A DNA stretch of 64,000 bases from the NCBI RefSeq assembly GCF_902506195.1, contig NZ_LR732817.1, forward strand, positions 1-64,000, given 5' to 3'. Source of the DNA: Citricoccus sp. K5. Lineage in GTDB: Bacteria; Actinomycetota; Actinomycetes; Actinomycetales; Micrococcaceae. Of the stretch, positions 22,391 to 31,535 are shown one piece after another. The notes under the pieces were generated by a model. That model ran no database searches and was not told the DNA's origin. It saw only the letters and a program-made list of their open reading frames with translations. The translations under genes were made by a program, and so were the position numbers. Positions within the stretch are counted from its first letter, which is position 1, and each line of letters opens with the position of its first letter.

Positions 22391-22556
22391 AGCACCCGCC
22401 GGACGCGGCCTGGTCTGGAATCTGACCGGGTCGGGATGGCCCTTGACGGCCGCTTTCATGGCGTCTATGGTCAGTCCATTCTGTTGTGCTCCCGATGGGC
22501 GTGAGTGCATGGACGTTCGCCTCCACTTCAAGAGGCGGTGATCCCGGGGGGCGGTA
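22391..22556. promoter_or_regulatory. Promoter region of the LuxR gene with GntR-type operator
   Basis: No gene in this gap. It holds a good sigma-70-like promoter, TTGACG (22443..22448), 17-nt spacer, TATGGT (22466..22471), and the operator described below overlaps the -10. Confidence 0.55.
22466..22480. promoter_or_regulatory. FadR/GntR-type operator copy A
   Basis: TATGGTCAGTCCATT. It fits the shared GGTCWGWCC core with ATGG/CCAT arms and covers the -10 hexamer of the LuxR gene promoter. A bound repressor would block transcription. Confidence 0.65.
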
Positions 22557-23597
22557 GTGCCTGAATCCACCCAGGAGCTGATCGAGCAAGTTCACCACAC
22601 CCTGGAGCGGGTGGCCGGCCTCAGTCGTCGTTCCTACCAACGGGCCGATGTGCAGGACCGCATCCCTGCACTGGATGCAGCGCTTGCTCGAGCGGAGGCG
22701 GTGGTGCGCGGCCTGGCCAACCGGACCAAGAGGACGCCGAGCTCGGCGCCGAATCGTGGGGTGATGGATCTCTTCACCCTGCTGGCTGATCTCGGCGACC
22801 TCAGGAATCGCTTGCTCATGCACCAGCTGTCTGGTCGGCATGAGGTGATCCACCGGATGAACGAGGCGCTGAGCCGGCTGCGTTCAGCGGAGACGGTGCA
22901 GGAGTTCGTCGACCAGGTGCCCGTGGAGGTCGTGAATCTGGGGTATGTCCGTTCCCTCTATTCCTCGGCGGAAAGCATGCAATGGATCGCCCGGTCCGCG
23001 CACTCGACGCAAGGCCCGGAGGAGAGTCTTCTCCTGCTGGAGGCAGGGCAACAGGATCCTCTGCGTGATATCCACGACCTGTACGAGGCCGAGATGGTCC
23101 GGGAGCGCCACCCCATCCTGCGCCATGGGATCCGGAAGAGCCGGCGAGTCCACCCGGAGATCATCAAGGTCACGGAATCTGATTCCTATGTGGCATCACC
23201 TCTCGTCCTGGACGGACAGGTCAGGGCCTTTGTCAGCGTGGACGTCAACGCCGAAAGCGGTACCGTCGACGCGTTCGATTTGGAGCTGATGGGGCTGTTC
23301 ACGACGGGCGCTGCGATTGTGCTGGACCGGCTCGGAGTCCCACGTCACCTCGACTCGGTGGCCGGTGCTGAGCGGGCGATCGGGGCCGGATCGGGCAACG
23401 GAGGTGGCATGCCTCCGGACCTGACCCGGCGCGAACTGGAGGTTCTCGGATTGGTGGCTGAGGGCCTGTCCAATGCGGCCATCGCCCAGCGGCTCGTCAT
23501 CAGCGAGGGGACCGCCAAGACGCATGTGAAGAGCATCTTGCGGAAGCTGGGTGCCTCGAACCGTACCCAAGCGGCCGCCTTCCTGCGGCGGGGTTGA
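22557..23597 (+). CDS. LuxR-family regulator with GAF-like sensor region
   Basis: A 346-residue regulator. Residues about 100-260 look like a GAF-type sensor ([24 protein letters not shown]). Residues about 283-346 form a LuxR helix-turn-helix ([34 protein letters not shown]). It directly precedes the P450 operon in the same direction and probably activates it. The start is GTG 22557 behind GGGGGGCGG. Its own promoter carries operator copy A, which would make it an intermediate step between the GntR regulon and the P450 genes. Confidence 0.78.
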   Translation: MPESTQELIEQVHHTLERVAGLSRRSYQRADVQDRIPALDAALARAEAVVRGLANRTKRTPSSAPNRGVMDLFTLLADLGDLRNRLLMHQLSGRHEVIHRMNEALSRLRSAETVQEFVDQVPVEVVNLGYVRSLYSSAESMQWIARSAHSTQGPEESLLLLEAGQQDPLRDIHDLYEAEMVRERHPILRHGIRKSRRVHPEIIKVTESDSYVASPLVLDGQVRAFVSVDVNAESGTVDAFDLELMGLFTTGAAIVLDRLGVPRHLDSVAGAERAIGAGSGNGGGMPPDLTRRELEVLGLVAEGLSNAAIAQRLVISEGTAKTHVKSILRKLGASNRTQAAAFLRRG

Positions 23598-23650
23598 CTC
23601 CGCCACGGAGGCATCGGGTCTTCCTGGGGAGAGATACCCCTTTCGGGAGA

Positions 23651-23666
23651 TGTGAGCCGCATCACA
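23651..23666. promoter_or_regulatory. Perfect CRP/GlxR consensus upstream of the P450 operon
   Basis: TGTGA-GCCGCA-TCACA is an exact match to the CRP/GlxR consensus. It lies 40 nt before the P450 start codon in a 108-bp gap. It suggests cAMP/CRP-type control of terpenoid oxidation. Confidence 0.6.
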
Positions 23667-23671
23667 GTAAA

Positions 23672-23697
23672 CCTAGATTGGGGACACCCAACCTAGG
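23672..23697. repeat. 26-bp inverted repeat reaching into the P450 ribosome-binding site
   Basis: Arms CCTAGATTGGG (23672..23682) and CCCAACCTAGG (23687..23697) pair at 10 of 11 positions around a 4-nt spacer. The right arm runs into AGGAGG, the ribosome-binding site of the P450 gene (ATG 23706). It could be an operator or an RNA hairpin that masks translation. Confidence 0.6.
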
Positions 23698-23705
23698 AGG
23701 AAACG

Positions 23706-25028
23706 ATGAGCGTCACCCAGGATTCCCCGGACACGTTGGTCCCCGACCACATCGCACGCCAGGTCGTCACGCCGGAGGGCCACCGCGATGACGAGGCCCT
23801 CTTCGAGGCCTACCGGTGGTTGCGCGACAACGCCCCGCTCGCCAAGGTCCACGTCGAGGGCTATGACCCTCTCTGGCTGCTCACCAAACACGCGGATATC
23901 ATGGAGGTCGAGCGGCAGCCGCAGATCTTCTCCAACGGCGGTCCGGAGATCGGCTCTCACAACCCCAACCTCGGCAGCCAGGCCGACGACGCCTTCCACC
24001 GGCAGCTCACCGGGGGCAGCCTGCGGGTGATCGACTCCCTCACCTACCTCGACCCGCCCGAGCACACCATGGTCCGGGACATCGCCACCGACTGGTTCCG
24101 TCCCGTCACCCTGAAGAAGTGGGAGGACGAGATCCGCGTCCTGGCCCGGGAGGCCATCGAAGCGCGGTTGCGCCCCGGGACCAACGAGCTGGACTTTGTC
24201 AAGGAGTTCACGGTCTACTACCCCCTGCACGTCATCATGACCCTGTTCGGCGTCCCGGCCGAGGACGAGCCCCGCATGATGGCGCTGACCCAGGACTTCT
24301 TCGGCACCGCGGATCCGGACGCGCAACGCGAGGACGTGGAGCCGTTGTCCCCGGGAGCCGCGGCGGAGCAGTTCTCCGCGGCCATCCAGGACTTCTACGC
24401 CTACTTCGACCGGTTGATCGAGGACCGCCGGGCCGAGCCGCGGGACGACCTCGCGTCCATCATCGCGAACGCACGCACGGAGGACGGCGAGTACTTCGCC
24501 CGCAGCTACGCCTACGGCTGGTTCATTGCCATCGCCACCGCAGGCCACGACACGACGTCGAGCACCCTGGCCACCTGCCTCGAGGCGCTCGCACAGAACC
24601 CCGACCAGTTGGCCGCCGTACAGGCCGATCCCTCCCGGATCCCGGACCTGGTCAACGAGTCGCTGCGTTGGGCCTCGCCCGTCAAGCAGTTCACCCGGAT
24701 GGCACTGGAGCCCTACGAGCTGCGGGGCCAGAAGATCGAGGCCGGCGATCGCCTGGTCACCCTCTACCAGTCGGCGAACCGAGATGAGGACATCTTCGAG
24801 GATCCCTACGCGTTCCGCTACGACCGCAAGCCGAACAAGCACATCGCATTCGGCTACGGCCCTCACATGTGCATCGGCCAGCACCTGGCCAAGATGGAGC
24901 TGCGGGTCATGCTCGAGGAGCTGCTGCCGCGCATCGCGTCCCTGCAGCTGACCGGGGAGCGGAAGGTCGTCCAGACGAACTTCGTGGGCGGGCTGAAGAA
25001 CCGCCCCCTGGTCCTGGAGCTGTCGTGA
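23706..25028 (+). CDS. Cytochrome P450, CYP108 (P450terp)-like
   Basis: A 440-residue bacterial class-I P450. The I-helix AGHDTT is at 279-284, ExxR at 318-321 and the heme loop [10 protein letters not shown] at 382-391 with C389. Several stretches ([47 protein letters not shown]) closely recall P450terp, CYP108A1, from memory. CYP108 enzymes hydroxylate a methyl group of alpha-terpineol or p-cymene-like monoterpenes. The following reductase, ferredoxin, alcohol and aldehyde dehydrogenases are the P450terp operon set, so the product is probably a carboxylic acid. The exact substrate is not known. Confidence 0.88.
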   Translation: MSVTQDSPDTLVPDHIARQVVTPEGHRDDEALFEAYRWLRDNAPLAKVHVEGYDPLWLLTKHADIMEVERQPQIFSNGGPEIGSHNPNLGSQADDAFHRQLTGGSLRVIDSLTYLDPPEHTMVRDIATDWFRPVTLKKWEDEIRVLAREAIEARLRPGTNELDFVKEFTVYYPLHVIMTLFGVPAEDEPRMMALTQDFFGTADPDAQREDVEPLSPGAAAEQFSAAIQDFYAYFDRLIEDRRAEPRDDLASIIANARTEDGEYFARSYAYGWFIAIATAGHDTTSSTLATCLEALAQNPDQLAAVQADPSRIPDLVNESLRWASPVKQFTRMALEPYELRGQKIEAGDRLVTLYQSANRDEDIFEDPYAFRYDRKPNKHIAFGYGPHMCIGQHLAKMELRVMLEELLPRIASLQLTGERKVVQTNFVGGLKNRPLVLELS

Positions 25029-26275
25029 GTCCGCGCAAGGTCGTCGTGGTGGGGGCCGGCCACGCCGGCGGCACCTTCGTTGCGCTGCTGCGCCGAGAGG
25101 GCTTCGACGGAGAGATCACCATGGTGGGCACCGAGGTCAACGCTCCGTACCACCGGCCGCCGCTGTCCAAGTCCTTCGGCGGGGGCAGAGGCGGTGAGAA
25201 CCGAGGTGCACCCGCGAAATGGCTCTATGACCCGGCTTTCTACCAGGAACAGGGGATCGATCTCCGCCTGAGCGAGACCGTCACCTCCGTGGACCGGGGC
25301 GGCCGCTCGGTCACCCTGAGAGGTGGAGCCGTCCTCGACTATGACGTGCTCGTGTTGGCCACCGGCGCCGAACCCCGCCGCCTCGGTCTCCCGGGTGAGG
25401 GACTGGAGGGGATCCACACCCTCCGGGACGTCGGTGATGCCGTACGGCTGGACGAGGCCATCACCTCGGGCCGGCCGCTGGCGATCGTCGGTGGCGGCTA
25501 TATCGGCCTGGAGGTCGCCGCGGCGGCCAGGGCGCACGGCGTGGACGTGACCGTGATCGAACGCGAGGACCGCCTCCTCGCCAGGGTCGCGAGCCCGGCG
25601 CTCTCAGGGCTGCTGTCCGAGCACCACCGGGCCAGCGGCACCGCGATCCTCACCGGAGCGCAGACCGTCGGCTATGTGTGCGACGCCGGCCGGGTTGGCG
25701 GGGTGCGCCTGGCCGATGACACGGTCATCCCCTGCGGCACCGTCCTCGTCGGAGCCGGAGCCGTGCCCCGGCAGGCCCTCGCGGAGCAGGCGGGGCTGGA
25801 GTGCGGCAACGGCGTCATGGTTGACGCGCGGTGCCGCACCTCCGACGAGTCGATCCTGGCGATCGGTGACGTCACCAACCGACCGGTGGACGGGTTGGAG
25901 ATCATGGACGGTCGCATGCGGGTGGAGAGCATCCCCAGCGCGGTCGACCAGGCTCGGCATGCCGTCGATGTCGTCCTGGGCCGGCCGGCCCAGGACCATG
26001 AGGTCCCGTGGTTCTGGTCCGATCAGTTCGATCTGAGGATCAAGATCGCCGGGATCGTCCACGGTGACTACGAGACGGTCCAGCGCGGGGATCCGGCGGC
26101 CGGAAGTTTCGCTCTTTACCACCTGCGGAGTGGCCGACTGGTCGCCGTCGAGACCGTGAATGCTCCCAAGGACTTCATGGTCTCCAAGCGGATGCTCTCC
26201 ACCGGGTGCCCCGTCGACGCCGAGGCACTGCGTGACCCCGAGGCGGATCTGAAGCTCCTCCTCGCCGCCGCCTGA
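25025..26275 (+). CDS. FAD-dependent ferredoxin reductase for the P450
   Basis: A 416-residue NAD(P)H:ferredoxin reductase of the putidaredoxin-reductase type. It has an N-terminal FAD motif [18 protein letters not shown]-like segment [13 protein letters not shown], the second nucleotide motif [12 protein letters not shown], and LAIGDVT near the C terminus. It passes electrons from NADH to the [2Fe-2S] ferredoxin encoded next. The GTG start overlaps the P450 stop, so the two are translationally coupled; the frame extends further upstream inside the P450 gene but that part is not used. Confidence 0.9.
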   Translation: MSPRKVVVVGAGHAGGTFVALLRREGFDGEITMVGTEVNAPYHRPPLSKSFGGGRGGENRGAPAKWLYDPAFYQEQGIDLRLSETVTSVDRGGRSVTLRGGAVLDYDVLVLATGAEPRRLGLPGEGLEGIHTLRDVGDAVRLDEAITSGRPLAIVGGGYIGLEVAAAARAHGVDVTVIEREDRLLARVASPALSGLLSEHHRASGTAILTGAQTVGYVCDAGRVGGVRLADDTVIPCGTVLVGAGAVPRQALAEQAGLECGNGVMVDARCRTSDESILAIGDVTNRPVDGLEIMDGRMRVESIPSAVDQARHAVDVVLGRPAQDHEVPWFWSDQFDLRIKIAGIVHGDYETVQRGDPAAGSFALYHLRSGRLVAVETVNAPKDFMVSKRMLSTGCPVDAEALRDPEADLKLLLAAA

Positions 26276-26348
26276 TCCGGAAACCGGCGGTCGCCCGTCC
26301 TGCAGAAGTCAACCCTCGAGTCATCGAGATACCCAGAAAGCGAATTCC

Positions 26349-26669
26349 ATGCCCACCATCACCTATGTCCTCCCCGACGGAACCGAACAGCAGATGGACG
26401 TCCCCTGCGGGCAGTCCGTGATGGACGGTTCGGTGCGCAACAACCTCCCTGGCATCGTGGCCGAGTGCGGCGGCAGCTGCTCCTGCGCTACCTGCCACGT
26501 CTTCCTGGAGCACGCCCCGGACGGGGCCTTCGACGAGCCCATGACGGAGGAGACCGACCTCGTGGAGTTCCTCGAGGACGCCGCACCGAACTCCCGGCTC
26601 TCGTGCCAGCTCATCGTCTCCGAGAACGCGGACGGCGCCCGAGTGCGAGTGTCCACCGCCAACGGCTGA
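26349..26669 (+). CDS. [2Fe-2S] ferredoxin (putidaredoxin/terpredoxin type)
   Basis: A 106-residue adrenodoxin-type ferredoxin. The cluster ligands are C40-x5-C46-x2-C49 and C86, within ECGGSCSCATCHV and RLSCQL. It carries electrons from the reductase to the P450. Size and pattern match terpredoxin and putidaredoxin. It follows the reductase by 73 nt in the same operon. Confidence 0.93.
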   Translation: MPTITYVLPDGTEQQMDVPCGQSVMDGSVRNNLPGIVAECGGSCSCATCHVFLEHAPDGAFDEPMTEETDLVEFLEDAAPNSRLSCQLIVSENADGARVRVSTANG

Positions 26670-26712
26670 CGTCTCCCGCCTGACCCCCTCATCTCACCGT
26701 CAAGGAGCAACC

Positions 26713-27816
26713 ATGAAAACCACCGCAGCCGTCCTCGAAGCCCAGGGCAGCGACTTCACCCTGCAGGAGATCACCATCTCGGATCCCGGGCCCGGTGAGG
26801 TCCTCTTCGAGGTGGTCGGAGTCGGCCTCTGCCATACCGACCTGGCGGTGCGGGAGGGGCACCTGCCGTTCCCGTTCCCGGGGGTCGTGGGCCACGAGGG
26901 CAGCGGCACCGTGGTCGCCGTGGGCGAGGGCGTCACCAAGGTCGCCGTCGGAGACCGGATCGCTGCGAGCTTCAACAGCTGTGGGCAGTGCACGCAGTGC
27001 ACCACCGACCAGCCCGCCTACTGCGCGGAGTTCATGGGGCGGAACTTCGGCGGTACCCGTGCGGACGGCACCAGCGCGCTGCGCGCCGGTGATCAGCAGG
27101 TCGGGTCGAACTTCTTCGGCCAGTCCTCCTTCGCCCGGCACGCCATCGCACACGAGCGAAATGTGGTCCCCGTGCCCGAGTCAGTCCGCCTGGAATTGGC
27201 CGGTCCACTGGGATGCGGTGTCCAGACAGGGGCCGGTGCCGTGTTGCAGTCCTTGAACTGCGAGCAGGGCTCGTCGCTCCTGGTCACCGGAGGCGGGCCG
27301 GTCGGGCTCTCCGGCGTCCTCGCGGCGGTAGTCCGCGGGGTGGAGACGATCATCGTGTCCGAGCCGATGGCCCAGCGGCGCGAGTTCGCGCTCTCTCTGG
27401 GCGCCACCCACGCACTCGATCCGCTGGCGCGCCCGCTGTCCGAGCAGGTCCGCGAAATCCTTCCGGAGGGCGTGCGCTACGTGCTGGACACCACCGCCAT
27501 CGTGCCCGTGGTCACCGAGATCATCGCGTCCATGGCGCAACGGGGGCACCTGGGCATGGTGGGGGTGCCCTCGAACCCCGAGGCGGCGCTCAACGTCAAC
27601 CTGCTGGAGATGCAGGCCCGCGGGCTGAGCTTCACCGGCATCGTCGAGGGCAACAGCGATCCCGACGCGTTCATCCCCGAGTTGATCCGCCTGTACGAGC
27701 AGGGTCGGTTCCCTTTCGATCGACTGATCACCACCATGCCGTTTGAGCAGATCAATGAGGCGGTCGCCGCCCAGGCCAACGGGGAGGCCGTCAAGGTCGT
27801 CCTCGTCCACAGTTGA
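26713..27816 (+). CDS. Zinc-dependent alcohol dehydrogenase (aryl/terpenyl alcohol type)
   Basis: A 367-residue medium-chain alcohol dehydrogenase. Catalytic zinc ligands C40 and H61-E62 (GHEGSG) and structural zinc C90, C93, C96, C104 are all present, and the NAD motif is GGGPVGLSG. The long, class-III-like layout resembles benzyl/perillyl alcohol dehydrogenases. It would oxidise the primary alcohol made by the P450 to the aldehyde. Same operon, 43 nt after the ferredoxin, with AAGGAGC before the ATG. Confidence 0.9.
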   Translation: MKTTAAVLEAQGSDFTLQEITISDPGPGEVLFEVVGVGLCHTDLAVREGHLPFPFPGVVGHEGSGTVVAVGEGVTKVAVGDRIAASFNSCGQCTQCTTDQPAYCAEFMGRNFGGTRADGTSALRAGDQQVGSNFFGQSSFARHAIAHERNVVPVPESVRLELAGPLGCGVQTGAGAVLQSLNCEQGSSLLVTGGGPVGLSGVLAAVVRGVETIIVSEPMAQRREFALSLGATHALDPLARPLSEQVREILPEGVRYVLDTTAIVPVVTEIIASMAQRGHLGMVGVPSNPEAALNVNLLEMQARGLSFTGIVEGNSDPDAFIPELIRLYEQGRFPFDRLITTMPFEQINEAVAAQANGEAVKVVLVHS

Positions 27817-27851
27817 GTCACCCCCGCTGAGCACCCACCAAGGAGAACACC

Positions 27852-29321
27852 ATGACCACCGTCGACACCCGACAGACCATCGACTACGACCGCCTGTTCC
27901 TGGGGGGTGAATGGACAGCACCGACGACCGCTGACCGCATCGAGGTCCACTCCGCCACCACCCATGAACGGGTGGGAAGCGTACCGGAGGGCAGTGAGGG
28001 CGACGTCGACGCTGCCGTCGCTGCCGCCCGCCACGCATTCGACGACCCGACCGGCTGGGCGCACTGGACCCCGACGCAACGCGGCGAGGCGCTTGAGGGC
28101 TTCGCGAAGGCCCTGGAGGCGCGCGGGGCGGAGACCGCCCGGCGGGTGACGGTCCAGAATGGCATGCCCACCTGGCTGTCCCAGCAGTGGGAGCAGGGCT
28201 TCCCGCCCATGCTGGTGCGGTTCTTCATCGACCTGGTGAAACAGACCCAGGAGGAGATCCGCCCCGGCCTGCTCGGAAAACAGACTCTGGTAGTCCGGCG
28301 TCCCATCGGTGTCGTTGGTCAGATCGTGCCGTGGAACGTCCCGCAGGCCATCACCTTCCTCGGCCTGGCGCCGGCACTGGCCGCCGGTTGTACGGTCGTG
28401 CTCAAGCCATCCCCGGAAACAGTCCTGGACGCGTTCCTGCTGGCTGAGGCCGCCGAGGAGGCGGGGCTGCCGGCCGGCGTCGTGAACGTCATTCCCGGGG
28501 GCCGCGAGGTGGGGGCTTATCTCGTGTCTCATCCTGGGGTGGACAAGGTGTCCTTCACCGGGTCCACGGCCGCCGGGCGGACGGTGGCCGCGGCCTGCGG
28601 CGAGCTGCTGCGCCCGGTCACCCTCGAACTGGGTGGCAAGTCCGCAGCCGTGATCCTGGACGACGCCGACCTGGACTCCCAGCTGGAGGACTTCTTCGGC
28701 AACACCATGATCAACAACGGGCAGGTCTGCTGGACGTCCACGCGCATCCTCGTGCCCTCAGCACGGTACGACGAGATCACCGGGACCCTGGCGGACCTCT
28801 ACTCGGGGCTGAAGGTGGGGGACCCCCTGGACCCGGCCACGAAGGTGGGCCCCCTGGTCTCCGAGCGACAGCGTGAACGCGTGGAGGGCTACATTGCCGT
28901 GGGCAAGCAAGAGGCCCGTCTGCTGGTGGGCGGCGGCCGGCCGCGCGGCATCGACCAGGGCTGGTTCGTGGAGCCCACGGTGTTCGCCGACGTCGATCCA
29001 AAGGCGAGGATCGCCCAGGAGGAGATCTTCGGGCCGGTGCTCTCGATCATCCGCTACGAGGACGAACAGCAGGCGACCCAGATCGCCAACGACTCCGACT
29101 ACGGGTTGGGCGGCTCGGTCTGGACGACCGATTCGGACCGGGGAGAGGCGTTTGCCCGCACGGTCCGCAGCGGTACCTTCGGCATCAACGGCTACGCCAA
29201 CGATCCTGTCGCCCCGTTCGGCGGTGTGAAGGCCAGCGGCCTCGGCCGCGAGTTGGGTCCTGAGGGCCTGGCCGCGTTCCAGGAGATCAAGACGATCTAC
29301 CTGGACCGTCCGAACGCCTGA
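27852..29321 (+). CDS. NAD-dependent aldehyde dehydrogenase
   Basis: A 489-residue aldehyde dehydrogenase with catalytic C293 (NNGQVCW), general base E259 (LELGGK) and the PWNVPQAI motif near 160. It completes the P450-alcohol-aldehyde-acid sequence, giving a carboxylate that the nearby acyl-CoA synthetases could activate. Last gene of the P450 operon; AAGGAG precedes the ATG. Confidence 0.92.
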   Translation: MTTVDTRQTIDYDRLFLGGEWTAPTTADRIEVHSATTHERVGSVPEGSEGDVDAAVAAARHAFDDPTGWAHWTPTQRGEALEGFAKALEARGAETARRVTVQNGMPTWLSQQWEQGFPPMLVRFFIDLVKQTQEEIRPGLLGKQTLVVRRPIGVVGQIVPWNVPQAITFLGLAPALAAGCTVVLKPSPETVLDAFLLAEAAEEAGLPAGVVNVIPGGREVGAYLVSHPGVDKVSFTGSTAAGRTVAAACGELLRPVTLELGGKSAAVILDDADLDSQLEDFFGNTMINNGQVCWTSTRILVPSARYDEITGTLADLYSGLKVGDPLDPATKVGPLVSERQRERVEGYIAVGKQEARLLVGGGRPRGIDQGWFVEPTVFADVDPKARIAQEEIFGPVLSIIRYEDEQQATQIANDSDYGLGGSVWTTDSDRGEAFARTVRSGTFGINGYANDPVAPFGGVKASGLGRELGPEGLAAFQEIKTIYLDRPNA

Positions 29322-29337
29322 CGGCCGGGCCCCCGAG

Positions 29338-29380
29338 CGGCCGGTGGCCGGTGCCTGGTCACGGTGCCGACCACCGGCCG
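29338..29380. terminator. Bidirectional terminator between the ALDH and phosphatase genes
   Basis: Perfect 10-bp arms CGGCCGGTGG and CCACCGGCCG (29338..29347 and 29371..29380) with further partial pairing inside the 23-nt loop. It lies between two converging genes. Confidence 0.55.
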
Positions 29381-29405
29381 CCGGGTCCGGAGGCGCTGAC
29401 GCAGC

Positions 29406-30170
29406 TCAGCCGCGCCCGACCAGTCGCTCGTGGAGGTGCCCGGCCAAGCTCTCGACCTGGGCTCGAGTGCCCTCGTCTTCCCCGGTACCCGCAGCGGAGG
29501 ACAGCAAAGGGACCACCCCGCCGTCGGCGTGGACCCCACGCAGGAAGGCGGCCATGCTGTCGCGATGCGCATGCAGGATCGGGTGGTCGGGGAACTCGGT
29601 GCTGGGCATCGGCCGGCCGGTGGCCTCGGCGTGGCGCCGGTGAACCCCGTCCACGAAGTCGCCGGTACGGGCGTAGTCCTCGATCACCACGTCGTCGTCG
29701 GCGCCCAGGAGCAGCAGGATGACGGCGGCCAGGACCCCGGTGCGGTCCTTGCCGGCGGTGCAGTAGAACAACACGCCGCCATCGGAGGCGGCGATCTCCC
29801 GGATGCTGTCCAGCAGGACGGCCGAGCGTGCCCGGGCCAGCCGCAGGTACCAGTCACCCACTCCCGTGTAGTCCGTGATGGAGTCGAACGTGGCGGCCAG
29901 GGTGGCCGGGTCGGCTGACTTGCGGGTCATCGGTTGGTGCACGTGCCGGATTCCGTTGCGCTCCAGGACGGCGGTGCCGGTCAACTGCACCTCGTCCGGG
30001 GCTCGCAGATCGATGACGGTGCGCAACCCTTGGCCGTGGAGATCCCGCAGTTGCTCATCGGGGCTGACGGTGATGTTGTCACTGCGCCACAGCCGGTTCT
30101 CGGCAATGCGGCCGCCGGCCACCGGCAGCCCACCGAGGCTTCGAAGGTTTGCCGTCGGGATTCCCGCCAT
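29406..30170 (-). CDS. Tyrosine-protein-phosphatase-like protein
   Basis: A 254-residue protein of the bacterial tyrosine/lipid phosphatase family (MptpB/LipA-like). The P-loop reads YCTAGKDRTG, so the usual His before Cys is Tyr. The N-terminal NLRSLGGLPVAGGRIAENRLWRS is typical of the family. It sits 4 nt after the thiolase gene and is probably cotranscribed with it; a regulatory or metabolic-phosphate role is possible, and no substrate is evident. ATG 30170 is preferred over upstream GTG/TTG codons inside the thiolase gene. Confidence 0.78.
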   Translation of the reverse strand: MAGIPTANLRSLGGLPVAGGRIAENRLWRSDNITVSPDEQLRDLHGQGLRTVIDLRAPDEVQLTGTAVLERNGIRHVHQPMTRKSADPATLAATFDSITDYTGVGDWYLRLARARSAVLLDSIREIAASDGGVLFYCTAGKDRTGVLAAVILLLLGADDDVVIEDYARTGDFVDGVHRRHAEATGRPMPSTEFPDHPILHAHRDSMAAFLRGVHADGGVVPLLSSAAGTGEDEGTRAQVESLAGHLHERLVGRG

Positions 30171-30174
30171 GGGT

Positions 30175-31359
30175 TCAGGCACGGCGCAAGAGCGCTGCAA
30201 GGGCCTGCCCGCCGCCGATGCACATGGTGACGATGGCCAGCTCCTTGTCCTCCCGGACTAGAGTCTTCGCGGCCCGCAAGGTGAGGATCGCCCCGGTGGC
30301 GCCAACGGGATGGCCGAGGGCGATCGCCCCGCCATAGGCGTTGGTCTTGGCCGGGTCTAGGCCGGCGTCCCGGATGACGGCCACCGCCTGGGAGGCAAAG
30401 GCCTCGTTGAGTTCGATGACGTCCACGGTCGCCGGCGAGGTCCCGGTCATCGCAAAGAGCTTCTCGAGCGCCTGGACCGGAGCGTAGCCCATCAGCTGCG
30501 GTTCCATGGCGGAGGTGGCCACCGCCTCCAGCGTGGCCAGCCCCTGGACGCCACGGTCCCGGGCCACCGATTCGCGGGCCAGCACGAGCGACGCGGCACC
30601 GTCGTTGATGCCGGAGGAGTTCCCCGCGGTGACGGTGCCGTCCTTCTCGAAGGCCGGCCGGAGCCCCTGCAGGATCTCGACGGTGGTCTCGGGCTTGGGA
30701 TGTTCATCCTCGGCGACGGTGAACGGCTTCCGTCCGGGGACCTCGTAGGCCACGATCTCTTCGGCAAAGGCCGCATGTGCCTCCGCGGTGGCGGCCCTCC
30801 GCTGCGATTCGGCGGCGAACTCGTCCTGCTCCTGTCGGCTCACACCGTACTTCCGGGCCACGTTCTCTGCCGTGACGCCCATGTGGATGCCGCTGAAGGG
30901 ATCGGTCAGGATGGCCACGGTCCCGTCCACGAGGCTCCGGTCACCGAGGCGGTATCCCTCCCGCGCGCCGAAGTCATAGAAGGGCATGCGGGTCATCGAC
31001 TCGTTGCCGCCGGCCAGCGCGATGTCCACCCCGCCCCAGTGCATCTGTTGCGCGGCGGACCACACGGCCTGGAGCCCGGATCCACACAGGCGGTTGACGG
31101 TGAAGGCCGGCGTGCCCTCGTCCAGCCCCGCTGCCAGAGCCACGCGTCGGGCGTTGTAGGCGTCCGGGCCGACCTGGCCGATGCAACCCATGACGACCTC
31201 GTCGACCTCGTCTGGGCCTACCCCGGCCCGGACCAACGCCTCCCGGCTGGCCGCCGCACCGAGCTCGAAGCCCGGAACCGTCTTGAAGACCCCGCCGAAG
31301 CTGCCGGTGGGAGTGCGAGCACCGTCGAGGATGACGGCCTTGTCTCGGGTGGTTTCCAT
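30175..31359 (-). CDS. Thiolase (acetyl-CoA C-acyltransferase)
   Basis: A 394-residue thiolase with the acylated C92 (NRLCGSG), NEAFASQ, GHPVGATG carrying the catalytic His, and the C-terminal MCIGGG Cys. It would release acetyl-CoA from 3-ketoacyl-CoAs of the island. Divergent from an acyl-CoA synthetase gene; the shared region holds the weaker operator copy G, whose minus-strand reading overlaps a CTGACT -35 for this gene. ATG has AAGGACT upstream. Confidence 0.92.
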   Translation of the reverse strand: METTRDKAVILDGARTPTGSFGGVFKTVPGFELGAAASREALVRAGVGPDEVDEVVMGCIGQVGPDAYNARRVALAAGLDEGTPAFTVNRLCGSGLQAVWSAAQQMHWGGVDIALAGGNESMTRMPFYDFGAREGYRLGDRSLVDGTVAILTDPFSGIHMGVTAENVARKYGVSRQEQDEFAAESQRRAATAEAHAAFAEEIVAYEVPGRKPFTVAEDEHPKPETTVEILQGLRPAFEKDGTVTAGNSSGINDGAASLVLARESVARDRGVQGLATLEAVATSAMEPQLMGYAPVQALEKLFAMTGTSPATVDVIELNEAFASQAVAVIRDAGLDPAKTNAYGGAIALGHPVGATGAILTLRAAKTLVREDKELAIVTMCIGGGQALAALLRRA

Positions 31360-31431
31360 GGGAGTCCTTCGTCAGGGGAACACGGTGTCGGCGGTGCGCG
31401 TCGTTTCCTCCACTGTAGTGCGATTACCCGA

Positions 31432-31446
31432 AAAAGTCAGACCAAA
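31432..31446. promoter_or_regulatory. FadR/GntR-type operator copy G (weaker)
   Basis: AAAAGTCAGACCAAA shares the GTCAGACCA half of the motif and loses one G of the core. It overlaps the proposed -35 of the thiolase gene. Position supports it, but sequence match is the poorest of the seven. Confidence 0.45.
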
Positions 31447-31487
31447 TAAGCACACAAATGGTTTCGAAAAATCGTGTGACGCTCTAC

Positions 31488-31503
31488 TATGAGGTGCATC
31501 ACA
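31488..31503. promoter_or_regulatory. CRP/GlxR-like site before the acyl-CoA synthetase gene
   Basis: TATGA-GGTGCA-TCACA, 9 of 10 matches to consensus. It overlaps the end of the proposed -10, where binding would more likely repress than activate. Confidence 0.4.
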
Positions 31504-31535
31504 CCCCCTGCCTGTCTCGTCTCCCGGAGGTCCAG

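Larger units (their letters stand above)
31360..31535. promoter_or_regulatory. Divergent thiolase / acyl-CoA synthetase control region
   Basis: A 176-bp, locally AT-rich gap. It holds operator copy G (31432..31446), a CRP-like site (31488..31503), minus-strand hexamers CTGACT / TACAGT 17 nt apart for the thiolase, and plus-strand TTTCGA / TACTAT 17 nt apart for the synthetase. Confidence 0.5.
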
